NCBI RefSeq assembly: GCF_900155735.1
Contig: NZ_LT707050.1
Location: forward strand, 1-64,000
Reading direction: 5' to 3'
Source of the DNA: Intestinibacillus massiliensis
GTDB lineage: Bacteria; Bacillota; Clostridia; Oscillospirales; Butyricicoccaceae
DNA length: 64,000 nt
Numbering within the stretch: the first letter of the stretch is position 1; each line of letters starts with the position of its first letter. The position numbers were made by a program, and so were the translations under genes. Below are positions 23,941 to 31,487 of the stretch, in pieces. The notes under the pieces are model-generated. The model was not told the origin of the DNA and did not search any database. It was given only the letters and a program-made list of their open reading frames with translations.

Positions 23941-26519
23941 ATATTTTTCACAAAGTCGCGCTGCAAAGCTTGCGGAAAAACCGTACCCGCACGGCTGTCA
24001 CAATCGTCGGCGTGATCCTGTCGGCCGCTATGATTACGGCCGTCATCACCTTCGGGGTTTCCCTGCTGCACTATATGGCGCAGGGCGCGGCGCAGAAATA
24101 CGGCGATTGGCACGTCGCGTTTTTGGATGCCGATCCCGCTTTCGCACAGGAACAGGCGGACAACGAGGCGGTAGCCGGCACGGCAACCTTTGAGAACATA
24201 GGCTATGCGCCGCTTTCAGACGGAGACGCCCCTGACAAGCCCTATCTCTTTATCGCCGGGTTTCATGAAAAAACCTTTGATACCCTGCCCATCACGCTGC
24301 TTTCCGGCAGGCTCCCTGAAAACAGCGGGGAGCTTCTTGTCTCAGGACGCGCCGCAGCGGAAGGCGGCGTGTCCTACGCAGTGGGCGATACGGTTTCCTT
24401 TTCCGTGGGCGACCGTGTATACGGGGACAGGGAACTTGGCCAAGGCGACCCGTACACCCCTGGGGTGGAAACATTTGTGCCGCAAGAGGTGAAGGCATAC
24501 ACAATTGTGGGGATTTGCGCGACGCCGGTTTTTGAAGGGGACGCCGCCCCTGGGTATACCATGATTACAAGGTCGGACGGCGCAGCCGCCATGGACAGCC
24601 TCAGCGTATTCGTTACGCTGAAAAACCCGCGCAGGGTCCATGCTTACGCGATGAGCGCGGCAGGCGCCCATGCGTACCTGCTGAACCATGACGTCCTGCG
24701 TATCATGGGGCTATCCGACGATCCCGCCGACAAGGTATTCAATGCGCTTTTATATGCGTTCGGCGGCATTGTCATCGCCATTATCATGATCGGGTCTATT
24801 CTTCTGATCTATAATTCGTTCAGCATCTCGCTAAACGAACGGATGCGGCAAATCGGCCTCCTTGCATCCGTAGGCGCCACGGCAAAGCAGTTGCGGAACT
24901 CCGTGCTCTTTGAAGGGCTTTGCATCGGTATCGTCGGCATCCCGTTCGGCGTGCTTGCGGGCCTCGGCAGTATCGGGCTTGTAATCGCCTTTGCGGCCAA
25001 CAACTTCAGTACGATCTTCCATTTCGGCGTTCCCTTAACCTTGCACCTATCCGTTTCTGCCATTTTAGGCGCGGCGGTGATCAGCTTGGTTACGATCCTG
25101 ATTTCCGCTTATATCCCCGCCAAGAAAGCTGCCGGCACGCCGGTGATGGAATGTATCCGCCAGACAAATGCAATAAAGGTGGAACCCAAAGCCATTAAAA
25201 CGCCGCGGCTGGCACAGCGCATTTACGGCCTGGAAGGGGTTCTTGCGCTGAAAAACTTTAAGCGGGACAAAAAACGGTATCGCAACATTATCCTTTCGCT
25301 TATTTTAAGCATCGTACTGTTTCTCTCTACCAGCGCCCTGGTCATGGATTTAAAGCGCATGTCGGAACAGGCGGACGTGGTCACCGATTATGACATCGGG
25401 TTCGGCGTGCAGGATATGGACAACGGTGAAATGCTGGCGCTGTACAACCGGCTCAAAACCGTGGAGGGCGTCACCCAAAGCTCATACCAGGCCGATCTGG
25501 AGTATACCTGCGCCGTGCCCGCGGATGCGCTTTCAAACGCCTACTGGGAAACCGCAGGGACACGCCAGGCGGACGTGGCAGAACTGTCCATGGTAGCCCA
25601 ATTCCTCGACGATAACACCTATCTGGGAATCCTTGGCGGGCTTGGCCTTCCTGCCGAGGAGTATACGGGACAAAACGCAAAAATAATCGCCGTTGCCAAA
25701 ATCCAAGACCGCGCAAACCAGGCGGAAGGGATGCATGGGCTTCCCGACTTGTTTGCCAACAATTCTGCGGATGTAACCCTCATCCCCCACACAAACGGGG
25801 AACTGAATATGGCGGCGGCGCAAAACGCAAATATCACCTGTGTTGAAACGGTCCCGCCTGATACGCCCCCATCTACGGCAAACGTCCCCCAGCAGCCATA
25901 CTTTTTACAGGTAATGCTCCCTTATTCACGCATAGGGGAGTTCATCCCTCCAAACGGGCTGGTAGATACCAGGGTCAAGGGGTTCACCTTCCAGTCAAGC
26001 GACCCACCGCAGTCGATGGCTGCCATCAAAACAGTTATTCAGGACGCAGGGGTCTCCTCTGCCTATTTGCTGCTCAACACCTCCGAACTGCTCGAGGAAA
26101 ACCGCAGTTATATCTTCGTTGCAAACCTGTTTGCCTATACGTTTATCCTAATGATCTCGCTGATTGCAGTCGCCAATGTATTTAATACGATCTCTACGAA
26201 TATCAAGCTGCGCCGCCGCGAACTCGCCATGCTCCGTTCGGTAGGGATGTCCGACCGCGATTTTAACAAAATGATGTGCTTTGAGTGTGTATTCTACGGC
26301 GTCAAGGCATTGCTTTACGGGCTTCCCCTGGCCGTGGTTTGCGCTTGGTTTATCCACAGCAGTATGGTCACTGGCCAGGTCGGTTTTACGCTGCCGTGGG
26401 GCAGCATCGGTATCAGCATACTCGGTGTGTTCCTGGTGATATTCATTACGATGCTGTACGCCGTCGGCAAAATTCGTAAGGAAAACATTATCGACGCGCT
26501 GCGCGACGATATGGCCTAA
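23937..26519 (+). CDS. FtsX-type ABC transporter permease, two FtsX domains
   Basis: An 860-residue permease. One N-terminal helix (residues 20-40) and a large outside domain (about 45-270) precede the first FtsX bundle (about 275-400). A second helix near 455, another outside domain (about 475-735) and the second FtsX bundle (about 738-855) follow. This is longer than BceB (about 650 residues) and closer to MacB-like duplicated permeases. LLASVGATAKQLRNSVLFEG and MLRSVGMSDRDFNKMM are the paired coupling loops. The substrate is inferred to be a cell-envelope peptide or antibiotic. Confidence 0.93.
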   Translation: MNIFHKVALQSLRKNRTRTAVTIVGVILSAAMITAVITFGVSLLHYMAQGAAQKYGDWHVAFLDADPAFAQEQADNEAVAGTATFENIGYAPLSDGDAPDKPYLFIAGFHEKTFDTLPITLLSGRLPENSGELLVSGRAAAEGGVSYAVGDTVSFSVGDRVYGDRELGQGDPYTPGVETFVPQEVKAYTIVGICATPVFEGDAAPGYTMITRSDGAAAMDSLSVFVTLKNPRRVHAYAMSAAGAHAYLLNHDVLRIMGLSDDPADKVFNALLYAFGGIVIAIIMIGSILLIYNSFSISLNERMRQIGLLASVGATAKQLRNSVLFEGLCIGIVGIPFGVLAGLGSIGLVIAFAANNFSTIFHFGVPLTLHLSVSAILGAAVISLVTILISAYIPAKKAAGTPVMECIRQTNAIKVEPKAIKTPRLAQRIYGLEGVLALKNFKRDKKRYRNIILSLILSIVLFLSTSALVMDLKRMSEQADVVTDYDIGFGVQDMDNGEMLALYNRLKTVEGVTQSSYQADLEYTCAVPADALSNAYWETAGTRQADVAELSMVAQFLDDNTYLGILGGLGLPAEEYTGQNAKIIAVAKIQDRANQAEGMHGLPDLFANNSADVTLIPHTNGELNMAAAQNANITCVETVPPDTPPSTANVPQQPYFLQVMLPYSRIGEFIPPNGLVDTRVKGFTFQSSDPPQSMAAIKTVIQDAGVSSAYLLLNTSELLEENRSYIFVANLFAYTFILMISLIAVANVFNTISTNIKLRRRELAMLRSVGMSDRDFNKMMCFECVFYGVKALLYGLPLAVVCAWFIHSSMVTGQVGFTLPWGSIGISILGVFLVIFITMLYAVGKIRKENIIDALRDDMA

Positions 26520-26554
26520 GCCCTATGATCCCGGTATTTTTATCTTATCTCCCC

Positions 26555-26580
26555 AAGCCCCGCTCCGGCGGGGCTTTTTG
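26555..26580 (+). terminator. Terminator of the ABC operon
   Basis: AAGCCCCG pairs with CGGGGCTT and is followed by a T run. Confidence 0.8.
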
Positions 26581-26700
26581 CTGTTTCCTGGATTTTATCG
26601 TGAACCATCCAAGTTCATGTGATAAAATAAAGATATCGTATGGGGGGCGCCTGCAAATTTGCACCAGCCCGCAACATGTGCACCAGGCAGGAGGGAAAAT

Positions 26701-27234
26701 ATGCAATATATCAATCATTATGCATCGCCGCTTGGCGGCATTACGCTGGGGAGCGACGGTGAAGCGCTGCTCGGGCTGTGGTTTGACGGCCAGAAATATT
26801 TCCCGGACATACTGCCAAAGGAATGGAAAAGCGCAGAACTCCCCATATTCCAACAAACAAAACGCTGGTTGGATATCTATTTCGGAGGGGATATCCCAAG
26901 GTTTACGCCGCCCTTGCGCATGCATGGTTCTGCCTTACGGCAATGCGTCTGGAAAGCCCTGCTGGAAATCCCCTACGGGCAAACCGTGACCTATGGCGAA
27001 ATTGCAGGCCGCGTGGCCAAGGGATACGGCCTTGGAAGCATATCAGCACAGGCCGTCGGGGGTGCTGTGGGGCACAATGCAATTTCCATCATCATCCCCT
27101 GCCATAGGGTCGTTGGCGCCAATGGCAGCTTGACCGGTTATGCCGGCGGCATCACAAAGAAAGTAGGGCTGCTAAAGCTGGAAAAGGCAAATATGGACAA
27201 GCTTTTTGTGCCAAAGGAAGGCACTGCGTTATAA
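26701..27234 (+). CDS. ogt: Methylated-DNA-protein cysteine methyltransferase
   Basis: A 177-residue suicide repair protein that removes methyl groups from O6-methylguanine. The acceptor site IIIPCHRVVGANGSLTGYAGG is intact apart from normal variation, with the reactive Cys in PCHRV. QCVWKALLEIPYGQTVTYGE is the DNA-binding helix region. Start ATG 26701 follows GGAGGG. Single gene with its own hairpin terminator downstream. Confidence 0.95.
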   Translation: MQYINHYASPLGGITLGSDGEALLGLWFDGQKYFPDILPKEWKSAELPIFQQTKRWLDIYFGGDIPRFTPPLRMHGSALRQCVWKALLEIPYGQTVTYGEIAGRVAKGYGLGSISAQAVGGAVGHNAISIIIPCHRVVGANGSLTGYAGGITKKVGLLKLEKANMDKLFVPKEGTAL

Positions 27235-27311
27235 AATCCTGGTGGGCAAAAGTATACAGCAAAACGTCTCCTGGGGCTGTATTAATCTGATTTATATATG
27301 TTTTCCAAGAA

Positions 27312-27356
27312 GAAGCCTCCCGGGTCATGGCATATTCGGGAGGCTTCCTTTTATCC
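27312..27356 (+). terminator. Terminator of ogt
   Basis: GAAGCCTCCCG pairs with CGGGAGGCTTC, then CTTTT. Confidence 0.7.
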
Positions 27357-27432
27357 TTGCCAGCCACGCTGATATGTACGCTGCCGGAGGAAAAGGCGGC
27401 GCCCCGTTGGCTCACCGGTAAACCGCTTCCCA

Positions 27433-27690
27433 TTATCCATCACTTACAGCGCGCCTGATCGCAGCCAGCAACCTTTGGCGCGCTTCCGCCGCATCTTGCA
27501 CGGCTTCTTCACCAGCTAGGTAGCGTAACGCATCGTTCCATTCCGCCAAAGACGCGTCTTGGTATGCAATGGCCTCCAAGGCTCGCACCAGGAGCAACGG
27601 TTCCTGCGCCTTCATGTGCCTGAGGTCGGACAGGTAACTGCAGCCCGTCCTATAGGCCAGCACATCGAGCAAAGACAATTTTACCAGCAA
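27433..27690 (-). CDS. 85-residue protein of unknown function, possible phase-variable target
   Basis: A small acidic, mainly helical protein (LSLLDVLAYRTGCSYLSDLR, EWNDALRYLAGEEAVQDAAE). I do not recognise a domain; no membrane helix or signal is seen. TTG start at 27690 with GGGAGGG 8 nt upstream. Its 5' end lies only 27 bp from an inverted repeat that bounds a promoter-bearing segment next to a tyrosine recombinase. In the present orientation that promoter points away, so the gene is probably off and would be switched on by inversion (inferred). Confidence 0.6.
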   Translation of the reverse strand: MLVKLSLLDVLAYRTGCSYLSDLRHMKAQEPLLLVRALEAIAYQDASLAEWNDALRYLAGEEAVQDAAEARQRLLAAIRRAVSDG

Positions 27691-27716
27691 AGCAATATCC
27701 CTCCCATTTTACCGTA

Positions 27717-27737
27717 GTAGTCAAAATCAACATTTTG
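27717..27737 (+). repeat. Left inverted repeat of candidate invertible segment
   Basis: GTAGTCAAAATCAACATTTT plus one G. It matches the inverted copy at 27975-27995 at 19 of 21 positions. Confidence 0.75.
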
Positions 27738-27822
27738 TATACAGCCGCATTGCACAAAATAACTTAACTGCACGGTAAAATGGTTGCCTTACCAGACTTA
27801 TATGTAGGTTTTAAGCATATGC

Positions 27823-27878
27823 GCGCACCAATCCAAGGCCGCTGAAAAACGCTTCCGCCCGGCCTTGGATTGGTGCGC
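27823..27878. repeat. Long perfect hairpin inside the invertible segment
   Basis: GCGCACCAATCCAAGGCCG (27823-27841) and its exact reverse complement (27860-27878) form a 19-bp stem with an 18-nt loop. No T run follows on either strand, so it is not a standard terminator. It may insulate the switch or fold in RNA. Confidence 0.8.
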
Positions 27879-27896
27879 CGTAATTTAGGAAACAGC

Positions 27897-27925
27897 TTGT
27901 TTTCCAGCGCGGCACATGCTATAAT
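27897..27925 (+). promoter_or_regulatory. Promoter inside the invertible segment, now facing right
   Basis: -35 TTGTTT (27897-27902), a 17-bp spacer and extended -10 TGCTATAAT (27917-27925). It lies about 50 bp from the right inverted repeat. Confidence 0.65.
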
Positions 27926-27974
27926 TTTTACAGAATATGTAGACACAAGCGCCATATCTTCGCGGCTTTTGCGT

Positions 27975-27995
27975 CGAAATGTTGATTTTGTCTAC
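27975..27995 (-). repeat. Right inverted repeat of candidate invertible segment
   Basis: Read leftward it is GTAGACAAAATCAACATTTC plus G, matching the left repeat except at two positions. The recombinase stop codon (27994-27992) lies inside it. Confidence 0.75.
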
Positions 27996-28837
27996 GATAT
28001 AAGCCCCAGCTGATCAAGCTGCTGCGCCTGTTCTTTGAATGACGTAATGAGATAAATGCGGGTGGTCTCGATCGAAGAATGCCCCAGGACATCTGCAAGC
28101 CGCGCGATATCCCTGCACGCCCGGTAATAGGATACGGCAAACAAATGGCGCAGGTTGTGCGGAAAAACCTTGGACAGGCCGACGCCCGCATATTTGCACA
28201 GCCGTTTCATTTCCGTCCAAATCTGCCGCCGTGACAAGCCGTTTCCGCTCCTGGTGAGAAAAATCCCGCCGGGGGCGATTTTATTTTGCTTCACATATTT
28301 CAGCAGCTTTCGGCACAGCTTGGCGGGTAGGATAATCGTGCGCACCTTTCCTTTCAGCGAGATTTCCGCACGTCCCCTTTGTGCCGCTTCCACGGTGATA
28401 TATTTTACCTCGCTCACCCGGATGCCGGTCGCGCAAATGGTTTCCATGAGCAGCGCAAGCCTGTCCTGTCCGCGTTTCCGCGCGGTCGCGAGCAACAGGC
28501 TGTATTCCTCACGGGTCAGCTCCTGCTTTGCGTCGCGGAACAAGCGCCGCTGCACGCGCAGATACTTGACGTTGCATTCTTTCCAGCCGGCATATGCAAA
28601 AAAGCAGTGCACCGCAGCAAGCATGGAATTGACCGTTACCGGCGCATATCCCTTGTCGCATAGAGCTGCTTTCCATTCCGTTACAGCGGCTTTGTCAACG
28701 CCCTTCCCGCAAAGCCACGCAGCAAAAGCTTTTACATCCCGCAGGTATTTTTCAATGGTACCCTCGCTTCGCTCCTCCGCCCGCAAGAAAGTTTCAAAGC
28801 CTGCAATTTGACTGCGCGTGATTATCTGGTATTCCAT
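27992..28837 (-). CDS. Tyrosine recombinase, probable invertase of the adjacent switch
   Basis: A 281-residue integrase-family protein. Residues about 1-100 are the SAM-like core-binding domain (TIEKYLRDVKAFAAWLCGKG). The catalytic domain has Arg in ATGIRVSEV, a conserved Lys in SLKGKVRTIIL, HNLRH, the second His in GHSS and the nucleophile Tyr in TTRIYL, so all key residues are present. Start ATG 28837 follows GGAGGG; the frame extends to 28864. Its 3' end overlaps the inverted repeat of the 237-bp segment, so DNA inversion there is its likely job. Small recombinases of this type also serve as element integrases, but no other element genes are nearby. Confidence 0.9.
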   Translation of the reverse strand: MEYQIITRSQIAGFETFLRAEERSEGTIEKYLRDVKAFAAWLCGKGVDKAAVTEWKAALCDKGYAPVTVNSMLAAVHCFFAYAGWKECNVKYLRVQRRLFRDAKQELTREEYSLLLATARKRGQDRLALLMETICATGIRVSEVKYITVEAAQRGRAEISLKGKVRTIILPAKLCRKLLKYVKQNKIAPGGIFLTRSGNGLSRRQIWTEMKRLCKYAGVGLSKVFPHNLRHLFAVSYYRACRDIARLADVLGHSSIETTRIYLITSFKEQAQQLDQLGLIS

Positions 28838-29148
28838 CCAACGCCCTCCATCTCGTAAATTCATAGCATTATTTTACCGTATGCACGGCCTGTCCATACA
28901 TCCGGGCCGTTTCATGGATGCGTAAATTTATATCGCGCAGCCGGAGCCTGTACGCAGGGAGATGTATGTGGTGCAAACAAAGGAACACCCGCCTGCAAGC
29001 GTTGCCTTGCAGGCGGGTGCCTATTTGGGTAGGGGAATATCTGAAAAGGAGGGGGAACAACTGCTCCTTGTATGTAGCCAGTATAACAAAACGGCCATGG
29101 GCTGTTGTAAACAAGCTTTCAACAAATGGTGAATATTGCGTAAAATAC
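28838..29148. other. Intergenic between recombinase and unknown gene
   Basis: Holds the terminator at 28986-29019; otherwise no gene or site that I can support. Confidence 0.45.
28986..29019 (-). terminator. Terminator of the 100-residue gene
   Basis: CACCCGCCTGCAAG pairs with CTTGCAGGCGGGTG (14 bp, 6-nt loop); leftward it is followed by TTCCTTTGTTT. Confidence 0.7.
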
Positions 29149-29451
29149 CTAGCCGTCCCCGCACGTCCCGCCGTCTTTTGCATTGCCGGGGGTTTTGGAG
29201 ATGCCCAAAATATCACGGAGGGACAAAACCGCATGCGTCTGCCCCTCCGCAATGCCAAAAGCCGCCCTGCGTTCCGGATGCGCCCGGAGCAGGAGCTCGA
29301 TCCCGCGCCCGACATTTTGCAGCATCTGTGCACTGTAAGCCTCCCACTGTGCCTGATCCATCAGCAGGTTCCCATCGTAATCCCTTACCGGCACGACCGT
29401 GCCGTCCGGCAGCTCCATCGCGCTGCATCCCCGCAACGGCGTTTTTCCCAT
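29149..29451 (-). CDS. 100-residue protein of unknown function
   Basis: A small soluble protein (MELPDGTVVPVRDYDGNLLM, GIELLLRAHPERRAAFGIAE). I do not recognise a domain. Start ATG 29451 is preceded by GGGGGTGAGC. Leftward transcription ends at a good terminator. Base composition is like the core genome. Confidence 0.5.
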   Translation of the reverse strand: MGKTPLRGCSAMELPDGTVVPVRDYDGNLLMDQAQWEAYSAQMLQNVGRGIELLLRAHPERRAAFGIAEGQTHAVLSLRDILGISKTPGNAKDGGTCGDG

Positions 29452-29644
29452 AAGCTCACCCCCTGCAGCAAACTTATGCGCCCATGGCTGTCCGTTATTG
29501 ATGCAGCCGCCGTATCCACGGTATAATTTTTTAAAGCGGAAATTATTAATATTTATGAACGCTGTCCCATATGCCTTGCATTTCCCCTCTCGGCATATTA
29601 AAATAGCAGAAACCACTTTTATTCAGATATGGAGGACCCTGCTT

Positions 29645-30286
29645 GTGAATGTCCGCCCCCGTTTTAAATTCCAACACGCCGCGGGTTCCTATGCCGCCGT
29701 TTTTGTAATCGGGCTGTTTGCCGGCCTGATCACAAGGCTTACAGACCTCCTCCCTTCTGACACCATATGGGGATGGGGCTCCATTGCAACGCTTTTTGGC
29801 TTTTGGATTGTATCCGCAACCCTGCTTACTTACTTCAGTTCTTCCAACCGGAACGCCGGGCTGAACGTGTCCCTTTATTTATTCTCCATGAGCCTCAGCT
29901 TTTATGTATTGCAATACGCATTCGGCCTATTTTCCGCCCGGTTTGATAACGGCGGGTTCAAAACCAACCTATTTATCCTGTATGCCGCCTTATCCGCCGT
30001 CTGCGGGCTGGTTTGCTATGTTTTATATGCGTGGAATAACGGCAAACGGTATAGCAGCGTGCTGTACGCGCTTCCGGCAGGCGGGCTGGCCGCAGAAACG
30101 TTAGGCGTCGGTGTCTACTTGGCAAACCAAAAAACTTTTTTGTTCCAGTTCCTGTTTGACCTTATCAGTTTGCTTTTGATTGGCCTGTGGTTCGGCCACA
30201 AAGCCCGTCATCGTGCGGTTTACGGTGTCACGTTGGTTTTGTCCGCTGTGCTCGAATATCTGTTTTTCTATCGACCATTTTTATAA
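29645..30286 (+). CDS. Multi-helix membrane protein of unknown function
   Basis: A 213-residue protein with about six or seven hydrophobic segments (AAVFVIGLFAGLITRLTDLL, FGFWIVSATLLTYFSS, LSLYVL-like middle helices, FLFDLISLLLIGLWFG). It resembles small unassigned membrane proteins of Clostridia; I cannot name a family with confidence. GTG start at 29645 with GGAGG at 29631. It is transcribed convergently with the MerR-TipAS regulator and shares a terminator with it. Confidence 0.75.
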   Translation: MNVRPRFKFQHAAGSYAAVFVIGLFAGLITRLTDLLPSDTIWGWGSIATLFGFWIVSATLLTYFSSSNRNAGLNVSLYLFSMSLSFYVLQYAFGLFSARFDNGGFKTNLFILYAALSAVCGLVCYVLYAWNNGKRYSSVLYALPAGGLAAETLGVGVYLANQKTFLFQFLFDLISLLLIGLWFGHKARHRAVYGVTLVLSAVLEYLFFYRPFL

Positions 30287-30300
30287 ACGAAGCAACGCAG

Positions 30301-30343
30301 GGGAAAGCCCCCGGCCGGTGTGATGCCGGCCGGGGGCTTCCCC
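30301..30343. terminator. Bidirectional terminator
   Basis: AAGCCCCCGGCCGG pairs with CCGGCCGGGGGCTT. It sits between convergent genes. Confidence 0.7.
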
Positions 30344-30396
30344 TTGCTTTATTTTATGCCGGGCGTCCGTATCCCCGGCTCGGATGCAGCGGCTGC

Positions 30397-31305
30397 TTAA
30401 CGCATTTTGATATCGTCCGGTTGCCGACCCTGCCAATAATACCGAAGCGCCTCCCCGATAAACCTTGACGCCCCCGCCCCATACCGCGCATCCATGGCTT
30501 TTATTATATCCGCGTTATGGAGATACCCGTCGGTCAGTACCGTCCAGTAGTTTTCGCCTATTTTCATGGCCGGGCGGTCCTGATCATCAAGCAGGTGCAT
30601 CATTTCATCAATAATCCCCTGTATTTCCTGTGAATGGGCGTCCTTTGAAACATCCTGCAGCAATTCTTCCATCAGCTCCTGGTTCTTTTCGACATACCCC
30701 TTCTCTTTGATCCGTTCCATCTTTTCAATATTTTCTGAAAAATGGCTCAGATTTTCCTTCATATCCGCAACATATTGCTCGACGCTCCCGTGGTAACGGA
30801 TCGCAGACTCTATCAGCGTGTCCTCGTGATCCTTCATCCGCCGGAGGAGCGCATCGAACGCCTCCAAACTGCCCCATTGTTTGATGACGGCCTCCGCATT
30901 CTCATTTTTAAACTGTTCCATGATCTGATAATACCCGTCCAAATTAAACGCCTGAAAGCCCATGCAGGCCTCGCCCCTTTCCAGTTTACCAAGCAAATCC
31001 AGCAGCCTGTCCAGCCTGTCACGCTTTGCCGTCAGCAAAGCCTTTTGCTCCTTAAAGGCTTGCAATTTGTCAAATCCCGGATCTTCCATGATCCTTTTGA
31101 TGTCCTTAAGCGGAAAATCCAGCTCTTTAAAAAACAGCACCTGCTGCAGGACATACAAAGACGCGTCATCATATAGCCGGTATCCCGCGTCTGTGACCTT
31201 GGTCGGTTTAAACACCCCGATCTCATCATAATACTGTAATGTGCGCACGCTGATCCCTGTCAGCCCTGCGACCTCTTTGATTGTCCTCAACCCATCCGCC
31301 TCCAT
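30397..31305 (-). CDS. MerR-family regulator with TipAS-like domain
   Basis: A 302-residue regulator. Residues about 7-75 are the MerR winged helix (TIKEVAGLTGISVRTLQYYD, DAGYRLY), then a long coiled coil (about 80-115), and a C-terminal helical domain (about 150-290) resembling TipAS, which in TipAL binds thiopeptide antibiotics. Without a Cys in the TipAS pocket seen here, covalent drug capture is uncertain. It is followed by a convergent membrane protein; no transporter is adjacent, so its own promoter is the clearest target. Confidence 0.88.
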   Translation of the reverse strand: MEADGLRTIKEVAGLTGISVRTLQYYDEIGVFKPTKVTDAGYRLYDDASLYVLQQVLFFKELDFPLKDIKRIMEDPGFDKLQAFKEQKALLTAKRDRLDRLLDLLGKLERGEACMGFQAFNLDGYYQIMEQFKNENAEAVIKQWGSLEAFDALLRRMKDHEDTLIESAIRYHGSVEQYVADMKENLSHFSENIEKMERIKEKGYVEKNQELMEELLQDVSKDAHSQEIQGIIDEMMHLLDDQDRPAMKIGENYWTVLTDGYLHNADIIKAMDARYGAGASRFIGEALRYYWQGRQPDDIKMR

Positions 31306-31353
31306 TTTCTGTCCGCTATCACATGCAGCGCTTTGCCTTGTCCGCCTATCTTT

Positions 31354-31384
31354 ATCTTACAATATCACGCAGCGTGAGGGTCAA
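31354..31384 (-). promoter_or_regulatory. MerR-type promoter of the TipAS regulator
   Basis: Reading leftward, -35 TTGACC (31384-31379), a 19-bp spacer and -10 TAAGAT (31359-31354). The spacer holds a perfect dyad, TCACGC and GCGTGA around one base (31365-31377). This is the known layout of MerR-regulated promoters, implying autoregulation. Confidence 0.75.
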
Positions 31385-31454
31385 CTGGTTTCTGCCGGAA
31401 ACTATCATCAATTTTATGAAGCCGCTATGCTGCCGGCAGACGCGCGGAGTGCAA

Positions 31455-31485
31455 AAAGAGCCGCCCCGCCGGGACGGCTCTTTGC
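31455..31485 (-). terminator. Terminator of the EIIC-EAL gene
   Basis: AAAGAGCCG pairs with CGGCTCTTT; leftward followed by TTTTTGC. Confidence 0.7.
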
Positions 31486-31487
31486 GG

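Larger units (their letters stand above)
27738..27974. mobile_element. Candidate invertible promoter segment (237 bp)
   Basis: Bounded by 21-bp inverted repeats, the segment holds a rightward promoter near its right end and a long hairpin in the middle. The right repeat overlaps the stop codon of a tyrosine recombinase gene. Known phase-variation switches have exactly this set: inverted repeats, an outward promoter and an adjacent invertase. Inversion would aim the promoter at the 85-residue gene on the left. In the current orientation it would make an antisense transcript against the recombinase. Inversion itself cannot be seen in one sequence. Confidence 0.6.
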
